A DNA stretch of 64,000 nt from Natronosalvus caseinilyticus (GTDB lineage Archaea; Halobacteriota; Halobacteria; Halobacteriales; Natrialbaceae): the NCBI RefSeq assembly GCF_017357105.1, contig NZ_CP071596.1:992001-1056000 (forward strand), read 5' to 3'. Positions 34,740-44,580 of the stretch are shown piece by piece. The notes under the pieces are model-generated. The model worked only from the letters and a program-made list of their open reading frames with translations. It did no database searches and was not told the DNA's origin. A program made the translations under genes and the position numbers. Numbering within the stretch: position 1 is the stretch's first letter; each line of letters opens with the position of its first letter.

Positions 34740-35077
34740 CTCGGAACTGAAACGGAACTGCAGTGCTATCGGAAGCGAAACCACGGCGGCCGGAAGCCGC
34801 CAGAAGCGAGGAGCGAAGGGAGCGCCACCGACTGCCGCGCCCGGGGAGTCCGGGGCCGGTTCAATCGATGCGACCGACGACAGCACTGTCCGCTCTCGAG
34901 AACCGCACGCGCCACCGCCACTCGAGAGCGAACGCCATACTTACTCTCCGAACGAATCGACAAAGAGCGTTTCGATGATCTGGTGGCCGACGGCGAAATC
35001 TGAACGGGCCAATAGGGTTTTGACTGTCGCCGAGTGATGAACGTACAATCTAGTTTTACCACGAGCGACAGACCAGT

Positions 35078-37021
35078 ATGGAACGAACGCGACCCCACAT
35101 CGACGTCACCCTCGTGAGCCCGAACGGCTCGCTCGAGGCGCTCGCGAAAATGCTCCGTCGAGACTGTTCCATCATCGACGTGACCGTCGTCGACCGGCCA
35201 GAGGACCTCGCGGGCGCTGACGTGGACGTGGACGCGGACACCGATGGGAGGCACGTAGATACGGATACGGACGCGGACGGGAACACGAACACGGATAGGG
35301 GGCCAGCCGACTGCATCGTCGTCTGCCACGCCAGCGACGTCGACGGCGTCGCCCAGCTCGAGGCGGTACTCGACCGGATCGATGAGTCAACCCCGGTCGT
35401 CGTCTACTCGCTCGTTCACGAACTCGAGCCCGTCACCGCGTCGATTACCGCCGGCGCCGCCGACGTCATCTGCCCCGGCGCCGACAGCCCGCCCCTGCTC
35501 GAGCGACGGCTCCGCGCTGCGGCGGGCGACGGACCGCCGCCCCAATCGCCCGCCCGCCGACTCGAGTCGCTGCTCGAGTATCTCCCTCACCAGGTATTCC
35601 TCAAGGATGACCGCCACCGAATCGTCGACGCGAGTCGTGTCGCCGCCGACGAGTACGGACTCACGCGCGAGCAGATGATCGGCCTGACAGACTTCGAACT
35701 CCTCCAGCCCGAGGTGGCCGAGGAGCTCTTCGCCGAGGAGCGCCGGATCATGGAAACCGGCGAGCCGATCATCAACAAGATCGAACACTACGTCGATCGA
35801 CAGGGTCGCGACCGCTGGGTGAGCACGAGCAAAGCCGCCAGGTACGACGACGGCGAGACCATCGGCGTCCTGGGGAGCACCCGGGACGTCACCGAACAAC
35901 AGCGACAGGAACAGCTGCTCGACGTCCTCCACGAGGCGAGTCGCGACCTCGTTTCGGCCACGAACTTCGCCGACGTCGCCCACGTCGCCGCCGCCATCGC
36001 CGAGGACATTCCCGATTTACCGCGGATCTGTATCGCGCTCTTCGAGGACGGCCGCCTCGAACCGGCCCACGACGATCGAGCTGTTTTCGACCGCTACGGC
36101 GACGCGTTCGATCGATCCGTGCTCGAGGACGGGGCGCGGTATCTCGACGCCGACGGGGTCGAAACCACCCTCAAGGACGGTGCCGTCGTCGCGGTACTCC
36201 CGCTCGGTTCTCACGGCGTGCTGGGTTTCGAAACGACAAGCGGAACGCTCGAGCCGTTCAGCGTCGACCTCGCGCAGATCCTCGCAGCAAACGTCGAGGT
36301 CGCGCTCGATCGAGCCGAACGCGAGGCCCGACTGCAGTCCCAGAACGAACGACTCGAGCAGTTCGCGAGCATCGTCAGCCACGACCTCCGAAACCCGATG
36401 AGCACCGCGCGAGGCTACCTCGAGGCCTATCGCGACAGCGGCGACCCCAATCACGCCGACGAGATCGAACACGCCCTCGACCGAATGGGACGGCTCACCG
36501 GCGAGATGCTCGAACTCGCCCGTCACGGTCGGATAGTCGACTCCGTCGAACCGGTCGAGCTCGCCACCGTCGTGGATCGAGCCTGGCGAAACGTCCCGAC
36601 TGACGATGCCGTCCTGGAGAACGAGCTCAAGGGGGTGACGTACGGCGATTCGGAGCGCGTCCAGGAAGCCCTCGAGAATCTGTTTCGAAATTCCGTGGAA
36701 CACGGCTCCACGAACCATTCGCTCGCTAACGCTCACGAAAACGCCGTGGAGCACGGTCTCGAGCGAACGGCAGGAGGCGGTCGAATCAGGGTCGAGCGAA
36801 TCCCCCAGGGCTTCGCCGTCGAGGACAATGGTCCGGGGATTCCCGACAGCCGAAAGGACGAGGTGTTCGACCTCGGGTACACCGGATCGGTCGACGGCAC
36901 CGGATACGGCCTCTACATCGTCGAACAGATCGTCACCGGCCACGACTGGTCGATCCGGGTTGCCGACGGCGAGGACGGCGGTGCCCGGTTCGAAATCACG
37001 GGACTCGAGTTCGACTCGTAG
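35078..37021 (+). CDS. Receiver-like/PAS/GAF sensor histidine kinase
   Basis: 647 residues, no transmembrane segments, so cytosolic. Order: receiver-like domain (about 8-145) interrupted by an Asp/Thr low-complexity stretch at about 48-74; PAS (about 165-280); GAF (about 285-400); dimerisation helix with the phospho-acceptor His435 in IVSHDLRNP; ATPase domain with N-box NSVEHG near 538, DNGPGIP near 584 and a G2 box GTGYGL near 607. The N-box contains a second NAVEHG repeat. It senses a soluble signal or redox state and passes phosphate to an unlinked regulator. No response regulator lies beside it. Confidence 0.93.
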   Translation: MERTRPHIDVTLVSPNGSLEALAKMLRRDCSIIDVTVVDRPEDLAGADVDVDADTDGRHVDTDTDADGNTNTDRGPADCIVVCHASDVDGVAQLEAVLDRIDESTPVVVYSLVHELEPVTASITAGAADVICPGADSPPLLERRLRAAAGDGPPPQSPARRLESLLEYLPHQVFLKDDRHRIVDASRVAADEYGLTREQMIGLTDFELLQPEVAEELFAEERRIMETGEPIINKIEHYVDRQGRDRWVSTSKAARYDDGETIGVLGSTRDVTEQQRQEQLLDVLHEASRDLVSATNFADVAHVAAAIAEDIPDLPRICIALFEDGRLEPAHDDRAVFDRYGDAFDRSVLEDGARYLDADGVETTLKDGAVVAVLPLGSHGVLGFETTSGTLEPFSVDLAQILAANVEVALDRAEREARLQSQNERLEQFASIVSHDLRNPMSTARGYLEAYRDSGDPNHADEIEHALDRMGRLTGEMLELARHGRIVDSVEPVELATVVDRAWRNVPTDDAVLENELKGVTYGDSERVQEALENLFRNSVEHGSTNHSLANAHENAVEHGLERTAGGGRIRVERIPQGFAVEDNGPGIPDSRKDEVFDLGYTGSVDGTGYGLYIVEQIVTGHDWSIRVADGEDGGARFEITGLEFDS

Positions 37022-37060
37022 CGGTACCGGCCGCTGTCGTTGCCTCTCTAACTGTCGGTT

Positions 37061-37459
37061 TCACCCGAGTCTCGAGAGCACGCGCTCGAGTAGTGACTCC
37101 GTCTCCGTTACCGCCTTCGTCTCCGTTTCAGACTCCCGGACCGCTCGCTCGCCGCCCGCTTCCCGCTCCTCGAGTACCCGCTCGTAGTGGTCGATCACGG
37201 CCTGGTTTCGCCGTCGTTCGGCGCGCACCAGGCGCTCGAGAACTGCGACCTGCTGTCGGAGGGTGCGTTCGTCGAGTTCCTCCCGGTCGGTGGCCTGATC
37301 GGCCGACGCGCCGCCGTCGATACACTGGCGCATGTACGCCGCGTCGATGTCGAGGCTGGTTTCGGTTTCAGTTTCAGTTCTGGTCTCGGTCCCTCTCGCC
37401 GGCTCATCGTCACCTGCTTTCGACCCGTCCGCTTCGAGCTCACGGAACGTGACAGCCAT
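37061..37459 (-). CDS. Coiled-coil protein, unknown function
   Basis: 132 residues, hydrophilic. The middle (about 60-105) is a Glu/Arg/Gln-rich predicted coiled coil, flanked by Thr/Glu repeats (TETETET near 30, SETETKAVTETES near 115). The pattern YMRQCIDGGAS (about 42-52) occurs in haloarchaeal proteins of unknown function. No enzymatic residues are visible. I prefer MAVTFRELEA as the start, since the upstream codons add an unconserved lead. Confidence 0.75.
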   Translation of the reverse strand: MAVTFRELEADGSKAGDDEPARGTETRTETETETSLDIDAAYMRQCIDGGASADQATDREELDERTLRQQVAVLERLVRAERRRNQAVIDHYERVLEEREAGGERAVRESETETKAVTETESLLERVLSRLG

Positions 37460-37622
37460 TGGGTCTCCTGCTACCACACACCCCGTCAAAAAGGTCAGTC
37501 AGTCGCCCGTCAGACGCGTCCGACGAGTGGCGGTCGCTCGGCCTTCGGTAGCGCATCGGCCCCGATCGGTACGCGAGAGAAACGATCGGTGGCGATCTCT
37601 GGGCACGGACGATGATCGTCCA

Positions 37623-38315
37623 TTACCCCCTCGAGGCCAGGAGTCGAATCACGAGCTGGAGCACGTGGACGAAGACCCCGGCCACGGCGATGTAGACGCC
37701 GATGGTCTGGAGAGCGACCGAGGCGTTGCGTTTGTCCCGGACCTGCCAGATCTCGTAGCCGAGTCGGAGCAAGAAGCCGAGGAAGATCAGGACGAAGCCG
37801 GCCAGTAAGACGGGTTCGACGAACGTCCCGATCAGGATGGCCACCACGCCGCCGATGAAGGCGTACGTGGCGAAGCGACCCCAGGACTCGAACGTCTTCG
37901 AGCGGGCGTAGACGTAGGTGGCGATCACGGCGGTCACGACGGCGACGACGACCGCCGTGACGGCGAGGATCTGCGGTTGCTGGGCTCGAGGCACGAATCC
38001 CAGCACGCCGGCGCCGAAGACGCCGAAGGCGAGTTGCAAGATCACCATGCCGACGAAGGCGATGCCGAGGTTCCCTCCCGTGACGCCGCGCTCGGCGACG
38101 ATTTCGCCGCCCGTGATCGCGGCCCCGTAGACGAGGACGCCGACGATGGGGAACTGGAAGAGGTACGCGTTGGCCGCCTGGAGCGGGGTGAGGACGACGG
38201 CGTACATCAGCGCGACGTTGATCGCCATCAGAATCGAGGCTCCACCGATGACCTGCAGTTCTCTGCTCGAGAAGCCGGTTCCGGTGTCGGTTTCGTACGG
38301 CGAATCGACGCTCAT
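37623..38315 (-). CDS. Seven-helix membrane protein (Bax-inhibitor-1/YccA-like)
   Basis: 230 residues with about seven evenly spaced hydrophobic helices and a short N-terminal polar lead. Helix spacing and the pattern in which helices 4-6 are followed by a GYEIWQVRDKRNASVA loop resemble the BI-1/YccA/TMBIM family, which conducts calcium or protons in other organisms. The terminal Asp cluster expected in the BI-1 pore is not clear, so the name is tentative. Monocistronic. Confidence 0.75.
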   Translation of the reverse strand: MSVDSPYETDTGTGFSSRELQVIGGASILMAINVALMYAVVLTPLQAANAYLFQFPIVGVLVYGAAITGGEIVAERGVTGGNLGIAFVGMVILQLAFGVFGAGVLGFVPRAQQPQILAVTAVVVAVVTAVIATYVYARSKTFESWGRFATYAFIGGVVAILIGTFVEPVLLAGFVLIFLGFLLRLGYEIWQVRDKRNASVALQTIGVYIAVAGVFVHVLQLVIRLLASRG

Positions 38316-38424
38316 GGGTGCGCCTACGTCGGCCGGACGGAAAACGTTGCGTCCGCCTCTTCGAGTCGAGGTGTCGGTAGATTCGAGTACCTGTGCTCGT
38401 TCTGACGGCGAGTCATGCCCCGCC

Positions 38425-38856
38425 TCAGTCCTGGACCGCCCAGCGGTCGGAGTACGCCGTCCCGCACGTACACTGGGCGTAGGCGTGGACGACGTCGCCC
38501 TCGGCGTAGATGCCGCCGACTTCCTCGTTCTGTTCTTCGGCGAACGCGAAGACGAACTGGGCGTCGTGGTCGCCCTCCTTACCCTCGGGTTCGTCCGGGC
38601 AGGTCCCACCAGCGAGATCGTCGTCGATGATTCCCTCGTGTTCCATCGCCAGCCTGGCGAACTCCATCGCCCCGGTGCCGGTCGCCGCTTTGAACGCGTT
38701 TCGACCGCGTTCGCCGTCGACCACGATCAGGACGCCACCCTCGACGGGATCACCGTACTCGGCGAGTCGGTCGTCGGAGACGTACGAATCGGCGAGAAAG
38801 AGCGCCACGTCCTCCGGTCGTTCGCCGGCGAGAAACGCCTCGCGTGTCTCGGTCAT
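38425..38856 (-). CDS. DUF5807 family protein
   Basis: 143 residues. It matches a conserved haloarchaeal family (EAFLAGERPEDVALFLADSYV, GGVLIVVDGERGRNAF, then AMEHEGII). Three Cys in total, two of them in CTCG near the C-terminus, hint at metal or redox binding. The role is unknown. The gene lies about 105 bases downstream of the small membrane-protein gene that follows. Confidence 0.85.
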   Translation of the reverse strand: MTETREAFLAGERPEDVALFLADSYVSDDRLAEYGDPVEGGVLIVVDGERGRNAFKAATGTGAMEFARLAMEHEGIIDDDLAGGTCPDEPEGKEGDHDAQFVFAFAEEQNEEVGGIYAEGDVVHAYAQCTCGTAYSDRWAVQD

Positions 38857-38961
38857 ACCACGAGCGAGGGGGTCACGAGTGAAAAGTGACGCGCACTCGA
38901 GCGAGAGTTGGTGAACTCGAGCCGAGTGCGGTAATAACGAAAAACGGTCGTTCGTCGTCGA

Positions 38962-39150
38962 TCAGTCGCCGTGTTGCGGTTCGTGTTCGAACGAACCCGC
39001 GTTCGAGCCGGCGTCGAGTCGCTCGGCCCACGTCGGGGAGATGGTCGGGGCCAGCGCGAAGAACGTGACGATGGACACGAGCAAGACGAGGGCGATGCTC
39101 GCGACGATGGCGATTGCGGTCGTCGGATCGGCGGACAGGAAGGCCAACAT
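38962..39150 (-). CDS. Small single-helix membrane protein
   Basis: 62 residues. A hydrophobic helix at about 12-35 is followed by a polar tail ending in His and Asp. It looks like a conserved small membrane protein in haloarchaea but has no assigned role. It is likely co-transcribed with the DUF5807 gene on the same strand. An AT-rich TTAATAATTG stretch about 65-80 bases upstream (39217-39230) might hold the promoter. Confidence 0.75.
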   Translation of the reverse strand: MLAFLSADPTTAIAIVASIALVLLVSIVTFFALAPTISPTWAERLDAGSNAGSFEHEPQHGD

Positions 39151-39380
39151 GGTGATAGGTATCGATCGATCGTACGGAATCGACCCATATGAGCGTTACT
39201 TTGTCCGGAAATCTTCGTTAATAATTGTGATTGTGGGGTGGTGTCAAAGAGCGTGGGAGATCGACTCGAGGGCCCCTCCAGTCCGATTGGGGCCTCCGAC
39301 TGCTGGACAGCGCTGGTTCGGCCTACGCTACTGGAGGGCGTCGAGCGCGGTCCTACAGCCGTTAGAAGCCTCAACCAGGT

Positions 39381-40400
39381 CTACAGCCGCTGGACGGCCC
39401 CGATCGCCGCCGACAGCGACGGCGCTTCGAAGATTTCGCGGCCGACGTAGGCGTTCGTCCCGGCGCAGTAGATCGCTCGAGCGATGTCGATCACGTCCTC
39501 GTCGAGCGGCTGGGGCTCCCGTTCACAGAGGGACTTCCAGTCCGCGACGTCTTCGGCCCTGGCACGTTCTTTCGCGTCGGTGACGGCGTCGACCCAGTCG
39601 GGCTGGGTTCGCTTGTGGTGCTGGCGGATGACTTCCTTCGAGAGCTGGACGCCCTCGTAGCTGAAGCGGTTCTCGTCGAACGTGCCGACGACGTCCGCGA
39701 CGCGAATCTCGCCCCGGTAGTAGAGACACTCGATCTTGCCGTCCTGGTGGACGAGCCCGGCCTGCTCGGCCTGTTCGGTGATGGCGTGATTGACTTCGCG
39801 GGCGACCGCCTCGAGGGCCTCGATGTCCGCTTTCCCGGCGATGGCGTCGGCCTCCTCCCGGGAGAGGTAGCGGTCGCCCTCCTCGTACTTCGTGGAGAAC
39901 TCGACGATCGGCGTCTCGAGGTCGACCGCGCCCTCGGGCCAGGCGTCGAACTCGAGGCCGTGGTCCTCGGGATCGGTTCGTCGGCGAAGACTCGAGCCGA
40001 TCGGCACCTCGTTTCGGAAGACGATCTCGAGGGGGATCAGGTAGTTCTCACCGGCCGTGGCGTGGTAGGCGTCGTAGTCGTAGGTACGGCCCTCGTGAGG
40101 CAGGTCGGGGACCTGGGTGAGGTCGATCGCCATCTCGAACGGCGGACGAGTGGCCGTCTCGAGTGGGACCACCGACCCATCCTCGACGACGCCCTGGTAG
40201 TGCGTCGGGACGCCGGCGTCCTGCAGCAGTTCGAAGTTGTACGCGCCCATCGTACAGAGGCTCGCGCCCTTGTCGGGGATCTGATCGGGCATCTTCCCCC
40301 AGTCGAAAACGGAGTAGTCGTCGGTGAAGACGAACGCGCCCGACCCCAGTTCGTCGGCGGTCGCTTCCTCGTCGATGCGGAACTCCTTGACGCTCGTCAC
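39381..40400 (-). CDS. purC: Phosphoribosylaminoimidazole-succinocarboxamide synthase
   Basis: 339 residues starting at GTG (TSVKEFRIDEEA). This start gives the N-terminus typical of haloarchaeal PurC, and another GTG lies 9 bases upstream. The enzyme joins CAIR and aspartate with ATP to SAICAR in de novo purine synthesis. Family marks are GAFVFTDDYSVFDWGKMPDQIPDKGASL near 22-50, VFRNEVPIGSS (about 126-137), VEFSTKYEEGDR, and the DGKIECLYY segment of the nucleotide site. The length exceeds the short bacterial type. Confidence 0.95.
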   Translation of the reverse strand: MTSVKEFRIDEEATADELGSGAFVFTDDYSVFDWGKMPDQIPDKGASLCTMGAYNFELLQDAGVPTHYQGVVEDGSVVPLETATRPPFEMAIDLTQVPDLPHEGRTYDYDAYHATAGENYLIPLEIVFRNEVPIGSSLRRRTDPEDHGLEFDAWPEGAVDLETPIVEFSTKYEEGDRYLSREEADAIAGKADIEALEAVAREVNHAITEQAEQAGLVHQDGKIECLYYRGEIRVADVVGTFDENRFSYEGVQLSKEVIRQHHKRTQPDWVDAVTDAKERARAEDVADWKSLCEREPQPLDEDVIDIARAIYCAGTNAYVGREIFEAPSLSAAIGAVQRL

Positions 40401-40611
40401 GCGAGCCACCCCCGAACCGTGGGCCGGTTCGTCGGGTTGGATTCCCGGGTGCTCGTCGGTGCCGTCGTCGCGAATGCGTGCGTGGGTCCGGAGGGAGCCA
40501 CTGGGCCGCCGTGCATACTCGAGATGCCAGTACGGGCGCCTAAAAGGTTTCAGTATCGGTTCGAGTTTCGGCTTCCATATCGGTTTTCGTCGTCGATGTG
40601 GGCCGCCTCGG

Positions 40612-42255
40612 CTACTCTCGACTCCCTTGCGTTCCTGGCTCTCCCGATCTCGCCGACTTCCTGGCGACCGACTTCCCGTCGAGGGCGTCGCGTTCGCGCG
40701 CACTCGAGTCGCGCTCGCTCGGGTCGCCGTACCCGCCACCGCCGGGCGTCTCGACGGTGACGGTGGTGCCCGCCTCGACGTCGACCGTCGTCTTCGCGGG
40801 AACGACCGTCCCGTCGATCCGGTTCTCGCCGGTTGCGCCGTCCGCGCCGCCGCTCGTGCCCCGGGGGGCGAACCGCCGTCGCTCTGTGAGCAGGGAGACC
40901 GTCGCGTCAGCCTCGACGGAAATCGAGCGCTCGAGGCCGAGGCCGCCACGATATCGCCCGTCGCCGCCGCTCCCCGCCCGGAAGGCGTAGCGCTCGACGC
41001 GCATCGGGTAGGCCGCCTCGAGGGCTTCGATCGGCGTGTTCAGGGTGTTCGTCATGCCGACCTGGACGCCGTCGACGCCGTCGCGGTCGGGGCGGGCACC
41101 GAACCCGCCGCCAATGGTCTCGTAGTAGGTGAAGCCGTCGGCACCCCGGCTTCCGATAATCAGGTTGTTCATCGTGCCCTGGCTCTGGGCGGGCACGCGC
41201 TCGGGGACGGCCTCGGCGAACGCCGAGAGTACCACGTCCGTCACCCGCTGGCTCGTCTCGACGTTGCCGCCGACGACGGCCGCTGGCCGGTTGGGGTTCA
41301 GAACGGATCCCGCTGGCGCACGCACGGTCACCGGCTGGTAGCAGCCGTCGTTCGGCGGAATGTCCGGATCCGTCACGGCCCTGAGGACGAAGTACACCGC
41401 ACTCCTGGCGACCGCCAGCGGCGCGTTCATGTTGCCGGCCACCTGGGCGGCCGTCCCCGCGAAGTCGACGTCCACCGTCGTCCCGTCGACCGTGACCGCA
41501 ACCTCGAGCGGAATCGTCGACTCCTCGACGCCGTCGCCCTCGAGCCAGTCGCGTCCCCGGTAGGTGCCGTCGGGAATCGCCTCGAGTTCGGCCTCGATGC
41601 GGTCTCGCGAATACTCGATGACGCCGTCGAAGGCCGCCTGAAGGCTTGCCCGCCCGCGTTCGGCGACGAGTTCGCGCACCCGATCGCGGGCCCGGTCGGT
41701 CGCAGCGAGCTGGGCACGGAGGTCCGCCCGACGTTCGGCGGGGTTGCGGACGTTCGCGAGCACGAGTTCCAGCACGTTTGAATCGATCTCGCCGTCGACG
41801 ACGAGCCGCGTCGGCGGCAATCGCAGCCCCTCCTGGTAGATCTCGGTCGCCCCCGCGGGCATGCTTCCCGGGCTCATCCCGCCGACGTCGCCGTGGTGGG
41901 CTCGCGTGACCCCGTAGCCCAGGACTTCCCCGTCGACGTCGATCGGGGCGACGATCGTCACGTCCGGGAGGTGGGTTCCCCCGGTGAACGGATCGTTCAG
42001 GACGTACGCCTCGCCGGGTTCGGGGTCACGCTTTCGAACCGCCTGCACCGCCTCCGGCATCGCCCCGAGGTGGACCGGGATGTGCTCGGCCTGGGCGACC
42101 ATCTTCCCCTCGGCGTCGAACAGCGCCGTCGAGCAGTCCCGCCGCTCCTTGATGTTCGGGGAGTAGGCCCCGTGGATCAACACGTGGCCCATCTCCTCGG
42201 CGATGCCCTCGAGACGGTTCCGGAGCACCTCGAGGGAGACGGCGTCGAGGGTCAC
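40612..42255 (-). CDS. hyuB: Hydantoinase B/oxoprolinase subunit
   Basis: 547 residues, beginning with GTG in a GTGA overlap with the stop of hyuA. It is the beta-type subunit of ATP-dependent 5-oxoprolinase, N-methylhydantoinase or acetone carboxylase-like enzymes. Family segments: [32 protein letters not shown]-like N-terminus, [13 protein letters not shown] near 55, and [18 protein letters not shown] near 125. Last part is Gly-rich. Together with HyuA it should open a cyclic imide or oxoproline ring at the cost of ATP. The 3' end is followed by the purC gene. Confidence 0.92.
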   Translation of the reverse strand: MTLDAVSLEVLRNRLEGIAEEMGHVLIHGAYSPNIKERRDCSTALFDAEGKMVAQAEHIPVHLGAMPEAVQAVRKRDPEPGEAYVLNDPFTGGTHLPDVTIVAPIDVDGEVLGYGVTRAHHGDVGGMSPGSMPAGATEIYQEGLRLPPTRLVVDGEIDSNVLELVLANVRNPAERRADLRAQLAATDRARDRVRELVAERGRASLQAAFDGVIEYSRDRIEAELEAIPDGTYRGRDWLEGDGVEESTIPLEVAVTVDGTTVDVDFAGTAAQVAGNMNAPLAVARSAVYFVLRAVTDPDIPPNDGCYQPVTVRAPAGSVLNPNRPAAVVGGNVETSQRVTDVVLSAFAEAVPERVPAQSQGTMNNLIIGSRGADGFTYYETIGGGFGARPDRDGVDGVQVGMTNTLNTPIEALEAAYPMRVERYAFRAGSGGDGRYRGGLGLERSISVEADATVSLLTERRRFAPRGTSGGADGATGENRIDGTVVPAKTTVDVEAGTTVTVETPGGGGYGDPSERDSSARERDALDGKSVARKSARSGEPGTQGSRE

Positions 42256-44384
42256 GGGCGCTCACCTCCGTTGGTCCCGGTTTTCTGGCCGCGCTCGTTC
42301 ATCCGTCTGGATTTCTGGCCGGGGGCGTTCGTCCGCCCACGCTCCAGGACGAGTTCGCCGTCGTCGCCCATCGAACCGGACCACCCCGGGGGAACGACCG
42401 TCGTGCTCTCTTCGTCCTTGAGGATGGCTGGCCCCTCGACGGTCGTTCCGGGTGCGACGGCGTCTCTGGCTAGAACCGCCGCCCCGCGGCGCTCACCGTC
42501 GAAGAAGACTGTTCGGGATCCGAGTGCGTCCTCGTCGTCTCTCTCGTCCCGTCCTTTTCCCCGCCCATCGCCCCTAGCCTCGTACCGTATCGACGGCGCC
42601 TCGCGTGGTTCGCGGACCGTCACCCCGAGCGTGACCAGCTCGATCGGTTCGTCCATCCGGTAACCGTAGGCGCGTTCGTGGGCCGCGTCGAAGCGCTCGC
42701 GGACGGTCGCGATGTCGACCGGGTCGTCGACGCGCACCTCGAGTTCGAAGCTCTGGCCGGCGTATCGGAGGTCGGCGCGTCGTTCGACGACGGGGTCGCT
42801 ACCGGACTCGACGTTCGTGAGCGCGTCGGCCGTCAGTTCGGCGTAGATTCCCTCCAGGACATCGCGCTCGGCCGTCTCGAGCGGCGTCCGGTGGGTTCGT
42901 ACCCGGTCGTGTTTCTCGTCGGCGTCGAGCAGTCCGTACGCCGAGAGCACCCCGCCGGCGAGGGGGATCACGACGCGATCCATTCCGAGTCGGTCTGCCA
43001 CGGCGGCGGCGTGCATCGGTCCGGCGCCGCCGAAGGCCACGAGGCCGAACTCGCGGGGGTCGTGGCCGCGCTCGACGGTCACCGATCGGATGGCGCGAGT
43101 CATCGTCGCGTTCGCGACGCGGTAGACCCCGGCGGCGGCTTCGCGGGCGGACTCGAGGCCCGCCTTCTTCGCCAATTCCTCGAGCGCGTTCTGGGCGGCA
43201 TCGACGTCGAGGGTGACTTCGCCGCCGAGGGTTGCGTCTTGGCCGAGGTAGCCGAGGACGACGGCCGCGTCGGTGACGGTCGGGTCGGTCCCCCCGCGAC
43301 CGTAACACGCCGGACCGGGGTCGGCGCCCGCCGACTTGGGACCCACCCGAAGGGCGCCGCCGGCGTCGATCCACGCGATCGAGCCGCCGCCGGAGCCGAC
43401 GGTCGTCACGTCGACCATCGGCGTCGCGATGGGGTGGCCGGCGATCTCGGCTGACGTGGTTCGGGAGACCTCGCCATCGCGGACGAGGCTCACGTCGCTC
43501 GAGGTGCCGCCCATGTCGAAGGTGACGAGTCCCTCGAGGCCCGCGTCCGCGACGGCGGCCTCGGCGGTCGCGGCCGCCCCGACGACGCCCGCGGCCGGCC
43601 CCGAGAGTACCGTCGTCACCGCCCGTTCGCGGACGGCGTCGAGGTCCGCGATGCCGCCGTTGGACTGCATCACGCGCGGTTCCGGGAGTCCAGCGTCTCG
43701 AGCGCGTTCGACGAGCCGTCCGAGGTAGGCGTCGATCGCCGGGCGGACGTAGGCGTTCGCGACCGTCGTCGAGGTCCGTTCGTACTCCCGGAAGGCGGGG
43801 AGCACCTCGTGGGAGGCCGAGACGGGCACCTCGAGTCGCTCCTGCAGTCGGTCCGCGACGACGGCCTCGTTCGCGGGATCCGCGTACGCGTGGAGGAACG
43901 AAACGGCCACGCTCTCGACCTCGCTCTCGGCCGCCCCGGCGAGGCGGTCGACCAGATCGTCCACGTCCTCGAGGGCGACCGAATCGACGATACCCTCGGT
44001 CGTCGCCCGTTCCTCGAGTTCGAACCGCCGACGGCGGGGGACGAGCGGGTCGACCCGCTCGACCGAGAGGTCATACAGCGACGGGCGGTCCTGGCGACCG
44101 ATCTCGAGGACGTCGCGAAAGCCCTCCGTCGTGATCAGTGCGGTCGTCGCGCCGTCGCCCTCGAGGAGCGCGTTCACCGAAACTGTCATCGCGTGGGTGA
44201 ACGTCTCGACGGACTCGGGCGGAAGCGCCGCCTTCTCACAGGCCTTCTCAATTCCCTCGAGGACGCCTTCGCTCTGGTCGGCCGTCGAGGGGACCTTCGC
44301 GGTCGTTAGGCCGTCCTCGGTCGCCAGGACGACGTCGGTGAACGTGCCGCCGACGTCGACGCCGACGTGCGTCGTCGCGTCCAT
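42252..44384 (-). CDS. hyuA: Hydantoinase A/oxoprolinase subunit
   Basis: 710 residues. The N-terminal ATP-binding domain begins with GVDVGGTFTDVVL (about 8-20) of the actin-like sugar-kinase fold. GGTSSDVSLV near 291 and GGAGPMHA near 455 mark the rest. It hydrolyses ATP to drive ring opening by the partner HyuB, to which it is translationally coupled. The pair is widespread in haloarchaea. The exact ring, such as hydantoin or 5-oxoproline, is not decidable from the sequence. An extra GTG directly precedes the chosen ATG. Confidence 0.93.
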   Translation of the reverse strand: MDATTHVGVDVGGTFTDVVLATEDGLTTAKVPSTADQSEGVLEGIEKACEKAALPPESVETFTHAMTVSVNALLEGDGATTALITTEGFRDVLEIGRQDRPSLYDLSVERVDPLVPRRRRFELEERATTEGIVDSVALEDVDDLVDRLAGAAESEVESVAVSFLHAYADPANEAVVADRLQERLEVPVSASHEVLPAFREYERTSTTVANAYVRPAIDAYLGRLVERARDAGLPEPRVMQSNGGIADLDAVRERAVTTVLSGPAAGVVGAAATAEAAVADAGLEGLVTFDMGGTSSDVSLVRDGEVSRTTSAEIAGHPIATPMVDVTTVGSGGGSIAWIDAGGALRVGPKSAGADPGPACYGRGGTDPTVTDAAVVLGYLGQDATLGGEVTLDVDAAQNALEELAKKAGLESAREAAAGVYRVANATMTRAIRSVTVERGHDPREFGLVAFGGAGPMHAAAVADRLGMDRVVIPLAGGVLSAYGLLDADEKHDRVRTHRTPLETAERDVLEGIYAELTADALTNVESGSDPVVERRADLRYAGQSFELEVRVDDPVDIATVRERFDAAHERAYGYRMDEPIELVTLGVTVREPREAPSIRYEARGDGRGKGRDERDDEDALGSRTVFFDGERRGAAVLARDAVAPGTTVEGPAILKDEESTTVVPPGWSGSMGDDGELVLERGRTNAPGQKSRRMNERGQKTGTNGGERP

Positions 44385-44580
44385 CACCGGGCCTCCGCCG
44401 TCTCCGCTGGTCTCGCGAGGGGCTCGTTCGGATTCACATCCAGTCTATACGTGACGGTCCCAAAAAGCGTTGGCAGGCCTCTCGAGTCGTGTCGACGGGG
44501 CAGCCGAAGTGAAAGCCAGTGGACAGCGGAATCGGCCACTTTCACCACGTTTTTCCTGCTCTGCGTCCATCGTACCGACA

